This document shows positions 40,233 through 49,783 of a stretch of 64,000 bases of DNA, one piece after another. The DNA is from an uncultured Campylobacter sp. (GTDB lineage Bacteria > Campylobacterota > Campylobacteria > Campylobacterales > Campylobacteraceae): the NCBI RefSeq assembly GCF_963518785.1, contig NZ_CAUQKJ010000004.1:124001-188000 (forward strand), written 5' to 3'. The position numbers were made by a program, and so were the translations under genes. The notes under the pieces were generated by a model that did not search any database, had not been told where the DNA came from, and saw nothing but the letters and a program-made list of their open reading frames with translations. How positions within the stretch are numbered: position 1 is the stretch's first letter; every line of letters begins with the position of its first letter.

Positions 40233-42034
40233 GCAGGCTCCTTCGCACCGTTCAATCGATGCGAAAACTCAGGCACGATACGCTTTAGCTTATCCGCGAC
40301 CTGCGCGTCCTCGCACTCGCTAAGCTCCTCGATCTGCGAGCTTAGCTCTTGCAGGTCGTATTTTGCGGAGTGGGTTACGAAGATGGATTGATACTTCGTG
40401 CTCTTGTCGTTTTCGTCGATCAGAAGCTCCTCGTAAAGCTTCTCGCCGGGGCGCAGACCTACAAATTTAATACCCAGCTCCTCCTTGCCGGCAAGTTGCA
40501 GCATTCGCTTGGCAAGATCGGCGATCTTTACGGGCTCGCCCATATCCAGCACGAAAAGCTCGCCGCCCTGCGCGATGGAGGCGGCTTGAAGCACGAGCTG
40601 GCACGCCTCGCTAACGAGCATAAAATATCTCGTAATCTCGGGGTGCGTAACGGTAAGCGGCTCGTTCGCTTCTATCTGGCGTTTAAATTTAGGGATGACG
40701 CTACCGCTTGAGCCGAGCACGTTTCCGAAGCGCACGGCGACGATCTGCGTATCGCTTGCCGCGTCGTTGGAATTTAGCGCGTAAAGCTCGCAGATACGCT
40801 TCGTCGTGCCCATAATGTTTGTCGGTCGCACCGCCTTATCGGTCGAGATCAAAACGACCTTTTTCGCGCCATATTTTTTGGATAGATCGATTACGTTTTT
40901 CGTGCCAACGACATTGTTCTTGACCGCTAGATGCGGGTTAAACTCGCATAGCGGCACGTGCTTATACGCCGCTGCGTGCACGACTACTTCGGGATGAAAT
41001 TCTGCAAAAACCTCCTCCAGCTCATGGCGATAAACGACGTTTATCATCTTTAACTCGTTACGCGCATCCGCGCCGGTGGCTTCGTTAATCGAGTAGAGGT
41101 TAAACTCGCTGTGTTCGACCATAATGAGCCGCTTTGCGCCGAATTTTAAACACTGCTTGCAAATTTCGCTTCCTATCGTGCCGCCCGCGCCCGTTACCAG
41201 CACGATCTTGTCTTTGATAAAATTTTCGATCGCCTTGGTGTCGAGGTCTTTGGGCTTGCGCGCGAGCAGATCCTCGATCGATATGTCGCGGATCTTTTTG
41301 CTCTCATCCTCCAAAAGCGAAAAGAGCTTGATATCCTTTAGCCCGTATGCAAAAAGCTCGTCGTAGAGCTCCTTTAGCTCGTCGGGATACAGCGCCAGCG
41401 CGATGATCGCAGTTCTAGCGCCGCTATCTTTGATCATCTGCGGAATTTCGCTCTTGGCTCTGACGACGTAGTTTTCGCAATACGTCCCTACTAGCTCTGC
41501 TCGCCCGTCCACGACACCCACGGGATAGTAGTTGATATATTTTTGCCGCATCCCTTTTAGGACGTGAAAGGTCTTACTCGTAGCGCCCACGACGATGCAG
41601 GGCTCGTTATTCGTGATATTTTTCTTCTCGCTTAGAAACATCCGCTTTGAAATTCTAATCCCACCGATTAAAATAAACGAGATCGCCGCGTCGATGATGA
41701 TGACCGAGCGCGGGAACGGGTTAAAAATTTTACTCGCCAAGAAAAATAGGATCAAAAAGGTAAGTGCTGCCATCACGTGCGCGTAGAAGAGTTTTCTAGC
41801 TTCGTATAGCCCGAAAAATCTCCACGGCACGAGATATATCCGCAAAAACCAAAAATAGAAAATTTTAATCGCAGTAAGGCTCGAGGCGCTAAGCAGCGCG
41901 CCTTTATAAAATTCGTTCGGTATATCTCCGCTAAATCGCAGCAAAAATGCGATATAAACGGAGAGGATCGAGATAAAAATATCTCCTAGCAAAAAAAACG
42001 CGAAGCGGCTAAATTTAGTGGGTTTTAACAGCAT
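40229..42034 (-). CDS. pglF: UDP-GlcNAc C4,6-dehydratase, inner membrane (PglF)
   Basis: First step to UDP-diNAc-bacillosamine. 601 residues: four N-terminal membrane helices, a CoA-binding-like Rossmann domain, then the SDR domain with NAD site VLVTGAGGTIGSEICKQCLK and the catalytic STDKAVRPTNIMGTTKR, where Met replaces the usual Tyr of YxxxK, a mark of PglF-type dehydratases. C-terminal RPGEKLYEELLI. Last gene of the pgl run. pglG and cheY, which follow in C. jejuni, are absent; hisH-hisA take their place. Confidence 0.95.
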   Translation of the reverse strand: MLLKPTKFSRFAFFLLGDIFISILSVYIAFLLRFSGDIPNEFYKGALLSASSLTAIKIFYFWFLRIYLVPWRFFGLYEARKLFYAHVMAALTFLILFFLASKIFNPFPRSVIIIDAAISFILIGGIRISKRMFLSEKKNITNNEPCIVVGATSKTFHVLKGMRQKYINYYPVGVVDGRAELVGTYCENYVVRAKSEIPQMIKDSGARTAIIALALYPDELKELYDELFAYGLKDIKLFSLLEDESKKIRDISIEDLLARKPKDLDTKAIENFIKDKIVLVTGAGGTIGSEICKQCLKFGAKRLIMVEHSEFNLYSINEATGADARNELKMINVVYRHELEEVFAEFHPEVVVHAAAYKHVPLCEFNPHLAVKNNVVGTKNVIDLSKKYGAKKVVLISTDKAVRPTNIMGTTKRICELYALNSNDAASDTQIVAVRFGNVLGSSGSVIPKFKRQIEANEPLTVTHPEITRYFMLVSEACQLVLQAASIAQGGELFVLDMGEPVKIADLAKRMLQLAGKEELGIKFVGLRPGEKLYEELLIDENDKSTKYQSIFVTHSAKYDLQELSSQIEELSECEDAQVADKLKRIVPEFSHRLNGAKEPA

Positions 42035-43131
42035 CAGATGTTTTCTTTTACGATTTTTACGACGCGCTCGATCGTCTCGTCACTCATATCGGTGCCGCTA
42101 GGAAGGCAGATGCCGCGACTAAACATATCCTCGCTCGTGCCGTCAACTACGCTAAGCGCGCCTGCGAAGATGCTTTGCAGATGCATAGGCTTCCAAAGCG
42201 GACGAGATTCAATGTCGGCTTTATTTAGCGCATCGATAACCTTTAGATGGGCATCCTTTTTCTTAAATAGAAGCGTCGTAAGCCATCTGTTGCCCTTACC
42301 GCCTTCGACTTCAGGCATAAACTCCACGTCGGCGCCTCTAAACAGATCCTCGTAAATTTTAAAAATTTCGCGTTTTCTCTTTACGCGCTGCGGCAAGACC
42401 TCCATCTGACCTACGCCGATAGCGCCTAAAACGTTGCTTAAGCGGTAGTTGTAGCCGTAGTCCTTGTGCTCGTAGTGAAGCAGCGGCTCGCGCGCCTGGG
42501 TGCTTAAAAATCTAGCCTTAGCCACTAGCTCCTCATCGTTTGAGATCAGCATGCCACCGCCTGAGGTAGTGATGATTTTATTGCCGTTGAAGCTTAACGC
42601 GCCGCATTTTCCGATACCACCAAGTGCTTTGCCCTTATAAAATCCGCCCAGCGCCTCTGCGGCATCCTCGATAACATCAATGCCTTCGTTCGCGCAAATT
42701 TCACATATCTCATCCATCTTCGCAGCCTGTCCATAAAGATGTGTGACGACGAGCACCTTTGGTTTTTTCGGCGATTTTTTGATCGCTTCTTTAAGCAGCT
42801 TCGGGCTTAAATTCCAACTCTCGTCGCTGTCTATCAGTACCGGCACGCAGCGCTCGTAAAATATCGGATTTAGCGACGCCATAAAGGTAAACGTGGAGCC
42901 AAGCACCACGTCACCGTCCTTTACGCCGCTGCAGCGAAGCGCTAGATGAAGCGCCGCCGTGCCTGCGTTTAGCGCCAGTGCAGCGCGCGTGCCAGTATAG
43001 GACTTCACTGCATCCTCAAAGCGATTAACGTATTCGCCCAAAGGCGCGATATAGTTACTCTCAAATACCTTTTTTATATACTCAAGCTCATTGCCGCCCA
43101 TATTCGGCGGGCTTAAAAATACTCTTGCCAT
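42034..43131 (-). CDS. pglE: UDP-4-amino sugar aminotransferase PglE
   Basis: PLP enzyme that aminates the 4-keto sugar made by PglF. Start ATG 43131 (MARVFLSPPNMGGNELEYIK), after AAGGAAGG; the longer frame adds 31 unlikely residues. About 365 residues, with the DegT/DnrJ/EryC1 fold: LNAGTAALHLAL, VLGSTFTFMASLNPI, VIEDAAEALGGFY and the PLP lysine in SFNGNKIITTSGGGM. Neighbours pglF and pglD in the same order as C. jejuni. Confidence 0.94.
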   Translation of the reverse strand: MARVFLSPPNMGGNELEYIKKVFESNYIAPLGEYVNRFEDAVKSYTGTRAALALNAGTAALHLALRCSGVKDGDVVLGSTFTFMASLNPIFYERCVPVLIDSDESWNLSPKLLKEAIKKSPKKPKVLVVTHLYGQAAKMDEICEICANEGIDVIEDAAEALGGFYKGKALGGIGKCGALSFNGNKIITTSGGGMLISNDEELVAKARFLSTQAREPLLHYEHKDYGYNYRLSNVLGAIGVGQMEVLPQRVKRKREIFKIYEDLFRGADVEFMPEVEGGKGNRWLTTLLFKKKDAHLKVIDALNKADIESRPLWKPMHLQSIFAGALSVVDGTSEDMFSRGICLPSGTDMSDETIERVVKIVKENI

Positions 43132-43247
43132 ATTCATCCTTCCTTGATCTTTAAATTTAACCTCGCGCGTCGCAAGGCTAAATTTAGCTTTCGGCATTAA
43201 ATTTAAATGCTCGGATTTTATCACTTTTAATGCTATAAATTTTAAAT

Positions 43248-43847
43248 TCAGCCATTTTTTTTAATCACGCGAGCAGGCACGCCTACGGCTACGCTATCGC
43301 TAGCTATGTCGCGCACGACCGCAGCGCCTGCGCCAATGATACAGCGCTGCCCGATACTTAGCCTCTGAATGACGCTGGCACCGATTCCAATGTGCGAAAA
43401 CGCCCCAACCTTCACGCCGCCCGCAAGCGCCGCGTTTGGGCTAATGTGCGCAAACTCGCCGATCTCGCACTCATGCTCGATTACGACACCTGAATTGATT
43501 ATCGCGCCGCGACCGATTTTGGCTCGCGCGTTTATCACGGCGCCGGGCATTACGACCGCACCCTCGCCGATAGAGGCGCTTGGGCTAACGATGGCGCTTT
43601 GATGAATCAGCGTCGCTATCTCAAAACCCGCTCGCACCACCCTCTCTTGGATCTTTGCGCGAGTTTTGTTATCTCCGATTGCGATTATTACGGGATATTT
43701 CGGCAGATCCTCGCTAAATTTCAGCCCCGCCGCGTCGTCTAAAAAAACGACCTCGCTAAATTTAGCCCCGCGCGCGGCTAGCGCGACGTCCGCAACCACC
43801 AGCCCGTGTCCGCTCGCGCCGTAGACGTAAATTTTAGTTGTGCCCAT
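43248..43847 (-). CDS. pglD: UDP-4-amino sugar acetyltransferase PglD
   Basis: Acetylates the 4-amino group to give UDP-diNAc-bacillosamine. 199 residues: N-terminal Rossmann-like part (IYVYGASGHGLVVADVALA) and a left-handed beta-helix of hexapeptide repeats (IGEGAVVMPGAVINARAKIG, then RGAIINSGVVIEHECEIGEF with the catalytic His). Overlaps pglC by 14 bases. Confidence 0.94.
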   Translation of the reverse strand: MGTTKIYVYGASGHGLVVADVALAARGAKFSEVVFLDDAAGLKFSEDLPKYPVIIAIGDNKTRAKIQERVVRAGFEIATLIHQSAIVSPSASIGEGAVVMPGAVINARAKIGRGAIINSGVVIEHECEIGEFAHISPNAALAGGVKVGAFSHIGIGASVIQRLSIGQRCIIGAGAAVVRDIASDSVAVGVPARVIKKNG

Positions 43848-44439
43848 TAAATTTCTCCGTCGTCGCCATGCCCTCTTTATTCACGCCCTCTTTCGCAAGC
43901 ACTTTTTTAATCGTCAAAAGCGCGATCTTAAGATCGAGCGCGAAGCTTAAATTTTGCGCATAATACGTATCGAACTCAAATTTTTTCTCCCAGCTGATCG
44001 CGTTGCGTCCGTTTACCTGCGCAAGCCCCGTGATGCCCGGGCGTACGCTGTGTCGCAGACGCTGCTGCGGCGAATAAAGCGGCAGGTATTCGATCAGCAG
44101 CGGGCGCGGCCCGATGAAGCTCATATCGCCCTTTAGCACGTTGAAAAGCTGCGGCAGCTCATCCAGGCTTAGCGCGCGGATCTTTTTGCCGTAATCGTTC
44201 AGCCGCGCTTCGTCTGGCAGAAGCTCGCCGTCCGCGCCGCGCTCGTCGCTCATCGTTTTAAATTTGTAAATTTTAAAAATTTGCTCACCAAGCCCAGGGC
44301 GAGATTGCGTAAAAATCGCGCTTTTGCTAATGTGCTTGCGGATCAAGAACCACGTAAGCGCCATCACGGGCGAAACCAAAATGATCAAAATCAAAGCCGC
44401 CGTAAAATCGAGCGCGCGTTTTAAAAAGCCCCTATACAT
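43834..44439 (-). CDS. pglC: Undecaprenyl-phosphate bacillosaminyl-1-P transferase PglC
   Basis: Monotopic phosphoglycosyl transferase that loads diNAc-bacillosamine-P onto the lipid carrier. 201 residues: re-entrant N-terminal helix (LDFTAALILIILVSPVMALTW), SRPGLGEQIFKIYKFKTM, the catalytic DE in DELPQLFNVLKGDMSFIGPR, and GITGLAQVNGRN, all as in PglC. Overlaps pglA by eight bases and pglD by 14. Confidence 0.95.
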   Translation of the reverse strand: MYRGFLKRALDFTAALILIILVSPVMALTWFLIRKHISKSAIFTQSRPGLGEQIFKIYKFKTMSDERGADGELLPDEARLNDYGKKIRALSLDELPQLFNVLKGDMSFIGPRPLLIEYLPLYSPQQRLRHSVRPGITGLAQVNGRNAISWEKKFEFDTYYAQNLSFALDLKIALLTIKKVLAKEGVNKEGMATTEKFNGHN

Positions 44440-45559
44440 CGATAAATTTCCTATAAACCTCTAAATATTTTTCCGTGACGATCTTTTCGTCGTAATTTGC
44501 AAGCACCAGCTCGCGCCCGTTTCGTCCCAGCCTTTCACAAAGCGGCTCATCATCTAGCAAAATTTCGATCTTTCGTGCAAGATCCTCTGCGTCGCGAGTG
44601 CGGCAGATTAAGCCGTTGACGCCGTCCGCCACCGCCTCGACGCAGCCGCTGCAGTCGCTCACCACGCAGGCTCGCGCCATGCTCATCGCCTCTAAAACCG
44701 TGCGCGGAAAGCCTTCCTTGTAGCTAGGAAGTGCCAGCAAGTAACTAGCCTTCAAAAGCTCAGGCACATCGTTTCTGGCGCCTAGATAATGCACCGCACC
44801 GCTTCGCAAAAACGCAGGATCAGCAGTGCTTTTATTGCCCGCAAAGCCCTCGCCTACGAAGACGAATTTCGCATCCGATCGATCTTTTAAAATTTCTGCC
44901 GCTTCGTAGAATTCTCTCACGCCCTTATGCCACATCGCGCGAGCTATCATCAGTACGATCTTTTTGCCGTGCAAATCCTCGCCCAGATCCGCTGCATTAA
45001 CGATTTTGGGGTTGAATCTTTCAGCATCTACGCCTACGCTTTTAATCCTTATGACCTTTTGCTTCGCAATAAGCCCGCGAGATAGCATATAATCGGGATC
45101 GGCATCGTTTACAAATACGCAAGCATCCGCCTGCGAAAATGAAAATTTATAAAGCTTCTCCAATACCACTCGCACGAGCCTTGTTTTAATATCTTCGTCG
45201 ATATAAAAGCTGCCCAGCCCCTCGACTAAGTTTATCACATATTTTATACCAGCCTCTCGAGCCGCCAGCGTACCAAACACGTTTGATTTGTGCGCGGCTG
45301 TTTGCAGCAGGTCTAAATTTAGCCTCTTTAGCTCGCGCGCAAGGGCTTTGGTGTTGCTAAATACGGTAAGCGGATTTAGGCTAGCTCGATCAAGATCGTA
45401 AGTTACGGCATTAAAATCGCGTGCTAAATCCTGCGTATAAGCGCCGCGAGGAGCGATTGCAAAAACCTCGTGCCCGCGCTCTTTTAAAGCCTGCATTATC
45501 GGGCGGCGAAAGAAATGTAAGCTCATATCGGCATGGCTTAAAAACCCTATGCGAGCCAT
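44432..45559 (-). CDS. pglA: N-glycan GalNAc transferase PglA (GT4)
   Basis: Adds the first GalNAc onto lipid-linked bacillosamine on the cytoplasmic face. 375 residues with MARIGFLSHADMSLHFFRRP, GTB N-domain features and the C-terminal nucleotide-sugar site with the E-x7-E type sequence SYKEGFPRTVLEAMSMARACVVSDCSG. Start ATG 45559 has AAGGA at eight bases; a start three codons earlier is possible. Adjacent to pglB and pglC, as in C. jejuni. Confidence 0.92.
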   Translation of the reverse strand: MARIGFLSHADMSLHFFRRPIMQALKERGHEVFAIAPRGAYTQDLARDFNAVTYDLDRASLNPLTVFSNTKALARELKRLNLDLLQTAAHKSNVFGTLAAREAGIKYVINLVEGLGSFYIDEDIKTRLVRVVLEKLYKFSFSQADACVFVNDADPDYMLSRGLIAKQKVIRIKSVGVDAERFNPKIVNAADLGEDLHGKKIVLMIARAMWHKGVREFYEAAEILKDRSDAKFVFVGEGFAGNKSTADPAFLRSGAVHYLGARNDVPELLKASYLLALPSYKEGFPRTVLEAMSMARACVVSDCSGCVEAVADGVNGLICRTRDAEDLARKIEILLDDEPLCERLGRNGRELVLANYDEKIVTEKYLEVYRKFIDV

Positions 45560-45632
45560 ATGCTGCATTCCTTGCTTGGCGTTGCGAGATTAAATTTCAT
45601 AAATTTCTCCTTAGCTTGCGGCAAAATTTTAT

Positions 45633-48413
45633 CTAGCGCTTTAATTTATAAACTTTCACAGCAGGGCTTAAGATCACAGGCTCGAATAGCTCGGGCCTAT
45701 ATCTTTCAAATACAAAAAGCTGAATGTAGCTCGAGTTTAGCATCGCTCTATCCATCAGCAAAAACCGCCCGTAATCGCGCATGAAAACTACGTAAAATTG
45801 CGCGCTGCTGTCCATATTAAACTCTTTTACCGAAAGCTTGCCGTTCGCGTCGTAGCTCGTTTCATAAAAGGTATTGATCGCGAATTTTCTACCGCTATAC
45901 TCTAAATTTAAAAGGCTCGGCGAGATCGAAAAGCCGTTGTCCATATGCACGCCGCTTTGATCCTGAACGAACCTATCGCTCGTTATGAAAAACAGCTCGC
46001 CCAGCTGCTTGCCGTCGGTGATGTCGATGTTTGAAAACTGCGTGACGACGGGGAAGATATTCATCATGCGATCGGGCAGGATGTAGTAGATGTCGCGCGT
46101 AGGCTTCGGCGGCTTAAAATCGGCCAGCCCCAAGCTTAAGATAAAATCATTTACATCAGTCGCGTTATAGTCTTTTAAAATTTGCTTTAGCTTGTTTGGA
46201 ATTTTTTCGCTATATCCGCGCTCGGTGTATTCGACATCCAGGCGCGCCATATTTGCAGAGCTCATCTGATCTTTAAAAAGCGCGAAGCTAACGGGAAAAT
46301 TATCGTTGCCGAGATGTTTGCCGCCGTCGATAAGGGTTTTTACGTCGCTGTAATAGCGTATGCCGTATCCGTAGTCCCACCACGAAAGCGCGTAATCCTC
46401 GCGCTTCGCTTTATCTTTAAGCTCATCGAGCACCCGCACTTCGCTTTGATAAAAGACCGTATCGACCTTGTACGAGACGATGTGCTGCCATGCGGGGTAA
46501 ATGGCAAGCGCCGTTAAAATAAGCAGTATCGCGCGTCCCGCGATCTTTGGCAGATCCAAGCGCTTTACGCAAAAATACAAAATATATCCGAAGCTCAGCC
46601 CCATCACGCCCACGGCATAGATCGTAAATCTAAGGCCCGCTTTGTTTGCCGCAAAGCCCAAAAGCAGAAGCGGGATCGAGAGCAAAAATTCCTTATGCCT
46701 AAAGCAAAGTACTGCGTATCCGATCGCCGCGATCACGAAAACCGCGACGTGCGAGCTGATGCGCTCCATAAAGATATTAGTTGGCACGATGCCTGATTCT
46801 TGGATCGTTTGATTGACGTTGAAAAAATGAAATGCCGTATCGGCGTTGTCCGCAAAGGAACGGAAGATATAAAATTTCGCCTGAAAGATGATCGGGCTAA
46901 GACCTCCGTTTGCGACGAAAAAGACTACGGCAAGCGCGCCGATAATCGCTAAAATTTTAAAATTTAATAGCTTTCCTCTAAACGCAAAGAGCCAAAATAG
47001 CGTAAGCGAGATTAAAATTTTTGCCACCAAAGGCGTGGAGCAAAGCGCGATCAAAAAGATAATCATCGCTTCGTAATTTACCGCACTTTTTCGCTTAAAA
47101 ATCAGCGTATAGGCGAAAAACATGGCGAGCATCATAGAATTTAGCGAGAAGCTGGACGGATACCACCACATATAAAATATCGTAAACGCGCCCAGCCAAA
47201 ACAGCGTGCTGCGCGAACCGCGCGTGCAGATACGGATGAACGCCCACAAAATGCACATCGCAAGCACGATATTTAGCATATCGGTGTCGTAATACCCAGC
47301 CATTGTGCGGTTGTAGTAGCTATTCGCCACGCTCGCGACAAGCGCGCCGATGAAGCCCGCGCGCATGCAGCGAAACTCGCTTGAGATCAGCAATATCGGC
47401 ACTACGATGAGCGAGCTAAACAAAGCCGGCAGATAAACGAAGATCGTCTCGATTTTAAAGGGCAAAATTTCAGCCAAAAACGCCGTCACGATCGAAAGCG
47501 GCGCGCTAAAATAACTAAGATCGTTGGGCTGATGAAAGCCGGCGAGTCGGTCGCGCGCGCCCTCTGCAAAGGCGTAGCCGTCGTTGGTGTTTATCATCAG
47601 CTCGCCATCCCAAAAAAAGTAGTTCGGAAATCCGCTCGCCCAGTGCACCCACCACATGCGAAACGCCACGCTAAAGGCAAACGCAAACAAAATCATCAGC
47701 AAAATATGCTTTGAAAACTCATAATTTTTTATGAAGCCAAAAATTCTGCGCCTAGCAGGAAGCGCGCCAGCTGCCTGATTTTTAGAATTTTGGGAATTTT
47801 CTGCTGTAGAGTTTTTAGAATTATCAGAATTTATGCCGTTTGTAGAATTTAAAGCGCTTGCGGAATTCGCATTTTTAAATTTAGCCAAATTAGCGGCTTT
47901 TGCGGAATTTTTATTTGTAGAGTTCGCAGTGCCAGCGGAATTTTTATTTGTAGAATTTTTGCTCGTGGAATTTGCAGCGCCCTTTAAATTTGAGTTTGTA
48001 GAATTTGCGCCTGCGGAATTTTCAGAATTTACCGAGGTGGAATTTGGTCCGCTTGATTTTTTAGTCTTTTTGGATTTTTTTTGTGCTCGCATTTTTGCAG
48101 AAACAGCGCGCGTTTGATCGTCGCTTAAATTTTTAACGCCGGCGTGCGCGGAATTTTTGCTTACAGAATTTTTTGCATCAAGCGCGGAATTTTTATCGCT
48201 CTGAGGCGCGGTATCCTCGCTACCCTTAAGCTCGGAATTTTCGCCGCTAAAATTCTCACCGCCACTTGCGGAATACTCTGCGTCAAAATTTCCCTCACTA
48301 GCGAAATTTTCGCTTAAGGCAGCTTTGTCGGCACCCATTGATTGCGCGCCTTTTTGATCGTCCGATCCTTCGTCGATCTCTCTGACGCTAAAAGCCTTTT
48401 TTTCTTCACCCAC
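45633..48413 (-). CDS. pglB: Oligosaccharyltransferase PglB with long Asn/Ser-rich N-terminal extension
   Basis: Transfers the finished lipid-linked glycan to Asn in sequons in the periplasm. 926 residues, about 210 more than the C. jejuni enzyme (713). Residues 1 to about 224 are a low-complexity extension of Asn, Ser, Lys, Ala, Thr with an internal basic patch (AQKKSKKTKK). The enzyme proper follows: many membrane helices, the acidic FFWDGELMINTNDGY loop, the YYNRTMAGYYDTDM loop and the catalytic-site motif SWWDYGYGIRY. The extension lies before the first helix and so probably on the cytoplasmic side. It contains several N-x-S/T triplets. No frame break is seen. Confidence 0.95.
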   Translation of the reverse strand: MGEEKKAFSVREIDEGSDDQKGAQSMGADKAALSENFASEGNFDAEYSASGGENFSGENSELKGSEDTAPQSDKNSALDAKNSVSKNSAHAGVKNLSDDQTRAVSAKMRAQKKSKKTKKSSGPNSTSVNSENSAGANSTNSNLKGAANSTSKNSTNKNSAGTANSTNKNSAKAANLAKFKNANSASALNSTNGINSDNSKNSTAENSQNSKNQAAGALPARRRIFGFIKNYEFSKHILLMILFAFAFSVAFRMWWVHWASGFPNYFFWDGELMINTNDGYAFAEGARDRLAGFHQPNDLSYFSAPLSIVTAFLAEILPFKIETIFVYLPALFSSLIVVPILLISSEFRCMRAGFIGALVASVANSYYNRTMAGYYDTDMLNIVLAMCILWAFIRICTRGSRSTLFWLGAFTIFYMWWYPSSFSLNSMMLAMFFAYTLIFKRKSAVNYEAMIIFLIALCSTPLVAKILISLTLFWLFAFRGKLLNFKILAIIGALAVVFFVANGGLSPIIFQAKFYIFRSFADNADTAFHFFNVNQTIQESGIVPTNIFMERISSHVAVFVIAAIGYAVLCFRHKEFLLSIPLLLLGFAANKAGLRFTIYAVGVMGLSFGYILYFCVKRLDLPKIAGRAILLILTALAIYPAWQHIVSYKVDTVFYQSEVRVLDELKDKAKREDYALSWWDYGYGIRYYSDVKTLIDGGKHLGNDNFPVSFALFKDQMSSANMARLDVEYTERGYSEKIPNKLKQILKDYNATDVNDFILSLGLADFKPPKPTRDIYYILPDRMMNIFPVVTQFSNIDITDGKQLGELFFITSDRFVQDQSGVHMDNGFSISPSLLNLEYSGRKFAINTFYETSYDANGKLSVKEFNMDSSAQFYVVFMRDYGRFLLMDRAMLNSSYIQLFVFERYRPELFEPVILSPAVKVYKLKR

Positions 48414-48415
48414 GC

Positions 48416-49534
48416 CTATTTTCCTTCGTCAATTTGTTCTATTTTTGCGATCAGCTCGCTTGCTATCCGTTTTTTATCGAAAAACGAGGCTCTAATTTTA
48501 GCCTTTTTCTCATAAAATTTTACATAATTTTCATCATCCAGCGCTTTTTGCATCGCCGCTTGGGTGCTTTCTAGATCGTTCACACCCACCAGCACGCCCC
48601 ATTCGCTCTGCCCCATAAGCTCGCGCGCGCCGCTTTGATGATCGCTTGAAATCACGAGTTTGCCGCACGCAAGAGCCTCGATGAGCGCGTTTGAAAAGCC
48701 CTCAAAAAGGCTTACGAAAACAAACGCGTAGCATCTGGCCATATATTTATACGGGTTTGCGTCAAAGCCCAAAAGCTTCACGCGGCCGCCTAAGCCTAGC
48801 TCCTCTATCAGAGCCTCAAGCTCGGCTCGCAGCACGCCGTCGCCCAAGATCAGCAGGTCTTTGTCGTTATTTTTTAAATTTGCATATGCGCGGATCAAAA
48901 GTGCGTGGTTTTTGCCAGCATCGAGCCTGCCGACGCTTAGGAAAAACGGCCGCTCCTGCGCGACCTTCTCCTCTGCCTTGCGACCGATCTCATCAAGATC
49001 GATCGCGTTGTATAGCACACTCATCTTGCGCTCGTCGATCCCGAAATTATCCGCTAGATCGCGCAGATTTCCAAGCGAGTTCGGAAAGATAAAATCGGCC
49101 TTCGGATAGAGCTTGCGAAGCAGAAGCTTTGAAATTTTAGATTTGAAGTTCGGCTCTTTATACAGCACCGACGGCGTCGAGCATTCGTTAAAAATCATCG
49201 CTCCGCCCAATCCGTAAACTCGCGCCAGCGCCGCCACGTAACAAGGGCGGTTCATCCAAACGAAGTGGATGTCGATACCTAGGCGCTCGCATAGCTTTTT
49301 GTAACGTAGCGCCAAAAACGGAAGCTTTGCGAGCTTCAGCAGCCCGTTTTCAAAGGGGGCTGATTTTTCGATGAAATGGATCTTCACGCCGTTTGGAATT
49401 TCATAAAAAATCCTCTCATTCATCAGCACTAGATACACTTCGTAGCGCGCCGTAAGCTCGCCTAAGAGGTTACTTACAACGCGCTCGGCGCCGCCGCCTC
49501 CCATCGAATATATAAAAACGCTTAATTTCTTCAT
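48416..49534 (-). CDS. pglJ: N-glycan GalNAc transferase PglJ (GT4)
   Basis: Adds the second GalNAc (alpha-1,4) to the lipid-linked sugar. Start ATG 49534 (AAAGGTAAAGGG upstream) gives MKKLSVFIYSMGGGGAERVV, the N-terminus of PglJ; the longer frame has an unrelated basic tail. Close to C. jejuni PglJ in many segments, e.g. VYLVLMNERIFYEIPNGVKI, NEC-TPSVLYKEPNF and LGFDANPYKYMARC. 372 residues, ends two bases before pglB. Confidence 0.9.
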   Translation of the reverse strand: MKKLSVFIYSMGGGGAERVVSNLLGELTARYEVYLVLMNERIFYEIPNGVKIHFIEKSAPFENGLLKLAKLPFLALRYKKLCERLGIDIHFVWMNRPCYVAALARVYGLGGAMIFNECSTPSVLYKEPNFKSKISKLLLRKLYPKADFIFPNSLGNLRDLADNFGIDERKMSVLYNAIDLDEIGRKAEEKVAQERPFFLSVGRLDAGKNHALLIRAYANLKNNDKDLLILGDGVLRAELEALIEELGLGGRVKLLGFDANPYKYMARCYAFVFVSLFEGFSNALIEALACGKLVISSDHQSGARELMGQSEWGVLVGVNDLESTQAAMQKALDDENYVKFYEKKAKIRASFFDKKRIASELIAKIEQIDEGK

Positions 49535-49783
49535 CCCTTTACCTTTTAAATATCGCTGCCGCGCTCTAAATTTAAGCTTTGCTCGCGCCTTTTTACGCGA
49601 ACATACGCCGCGCAATCTGTTTAAATTTAGTGCGTTTTGCGCTGCCCCAAGCGGCTAAATTTCATCGCACGATGCGGCTTTGTAAATTTAAACGCGCCGT
49701 TTTACTCGGGCGCAAGATGCTATCTTAGCACACCGAAGTTTAAATTTATCTCTGCGCGGCGCTAGGGCATCGATAAACGGCTG

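Noticed and set aside
48691..49092. 133-codon plus-strand frame within pglJ
   Set aside because: Arg/Ser-rich shadow with no start signals, antisense to a conserved transferase.
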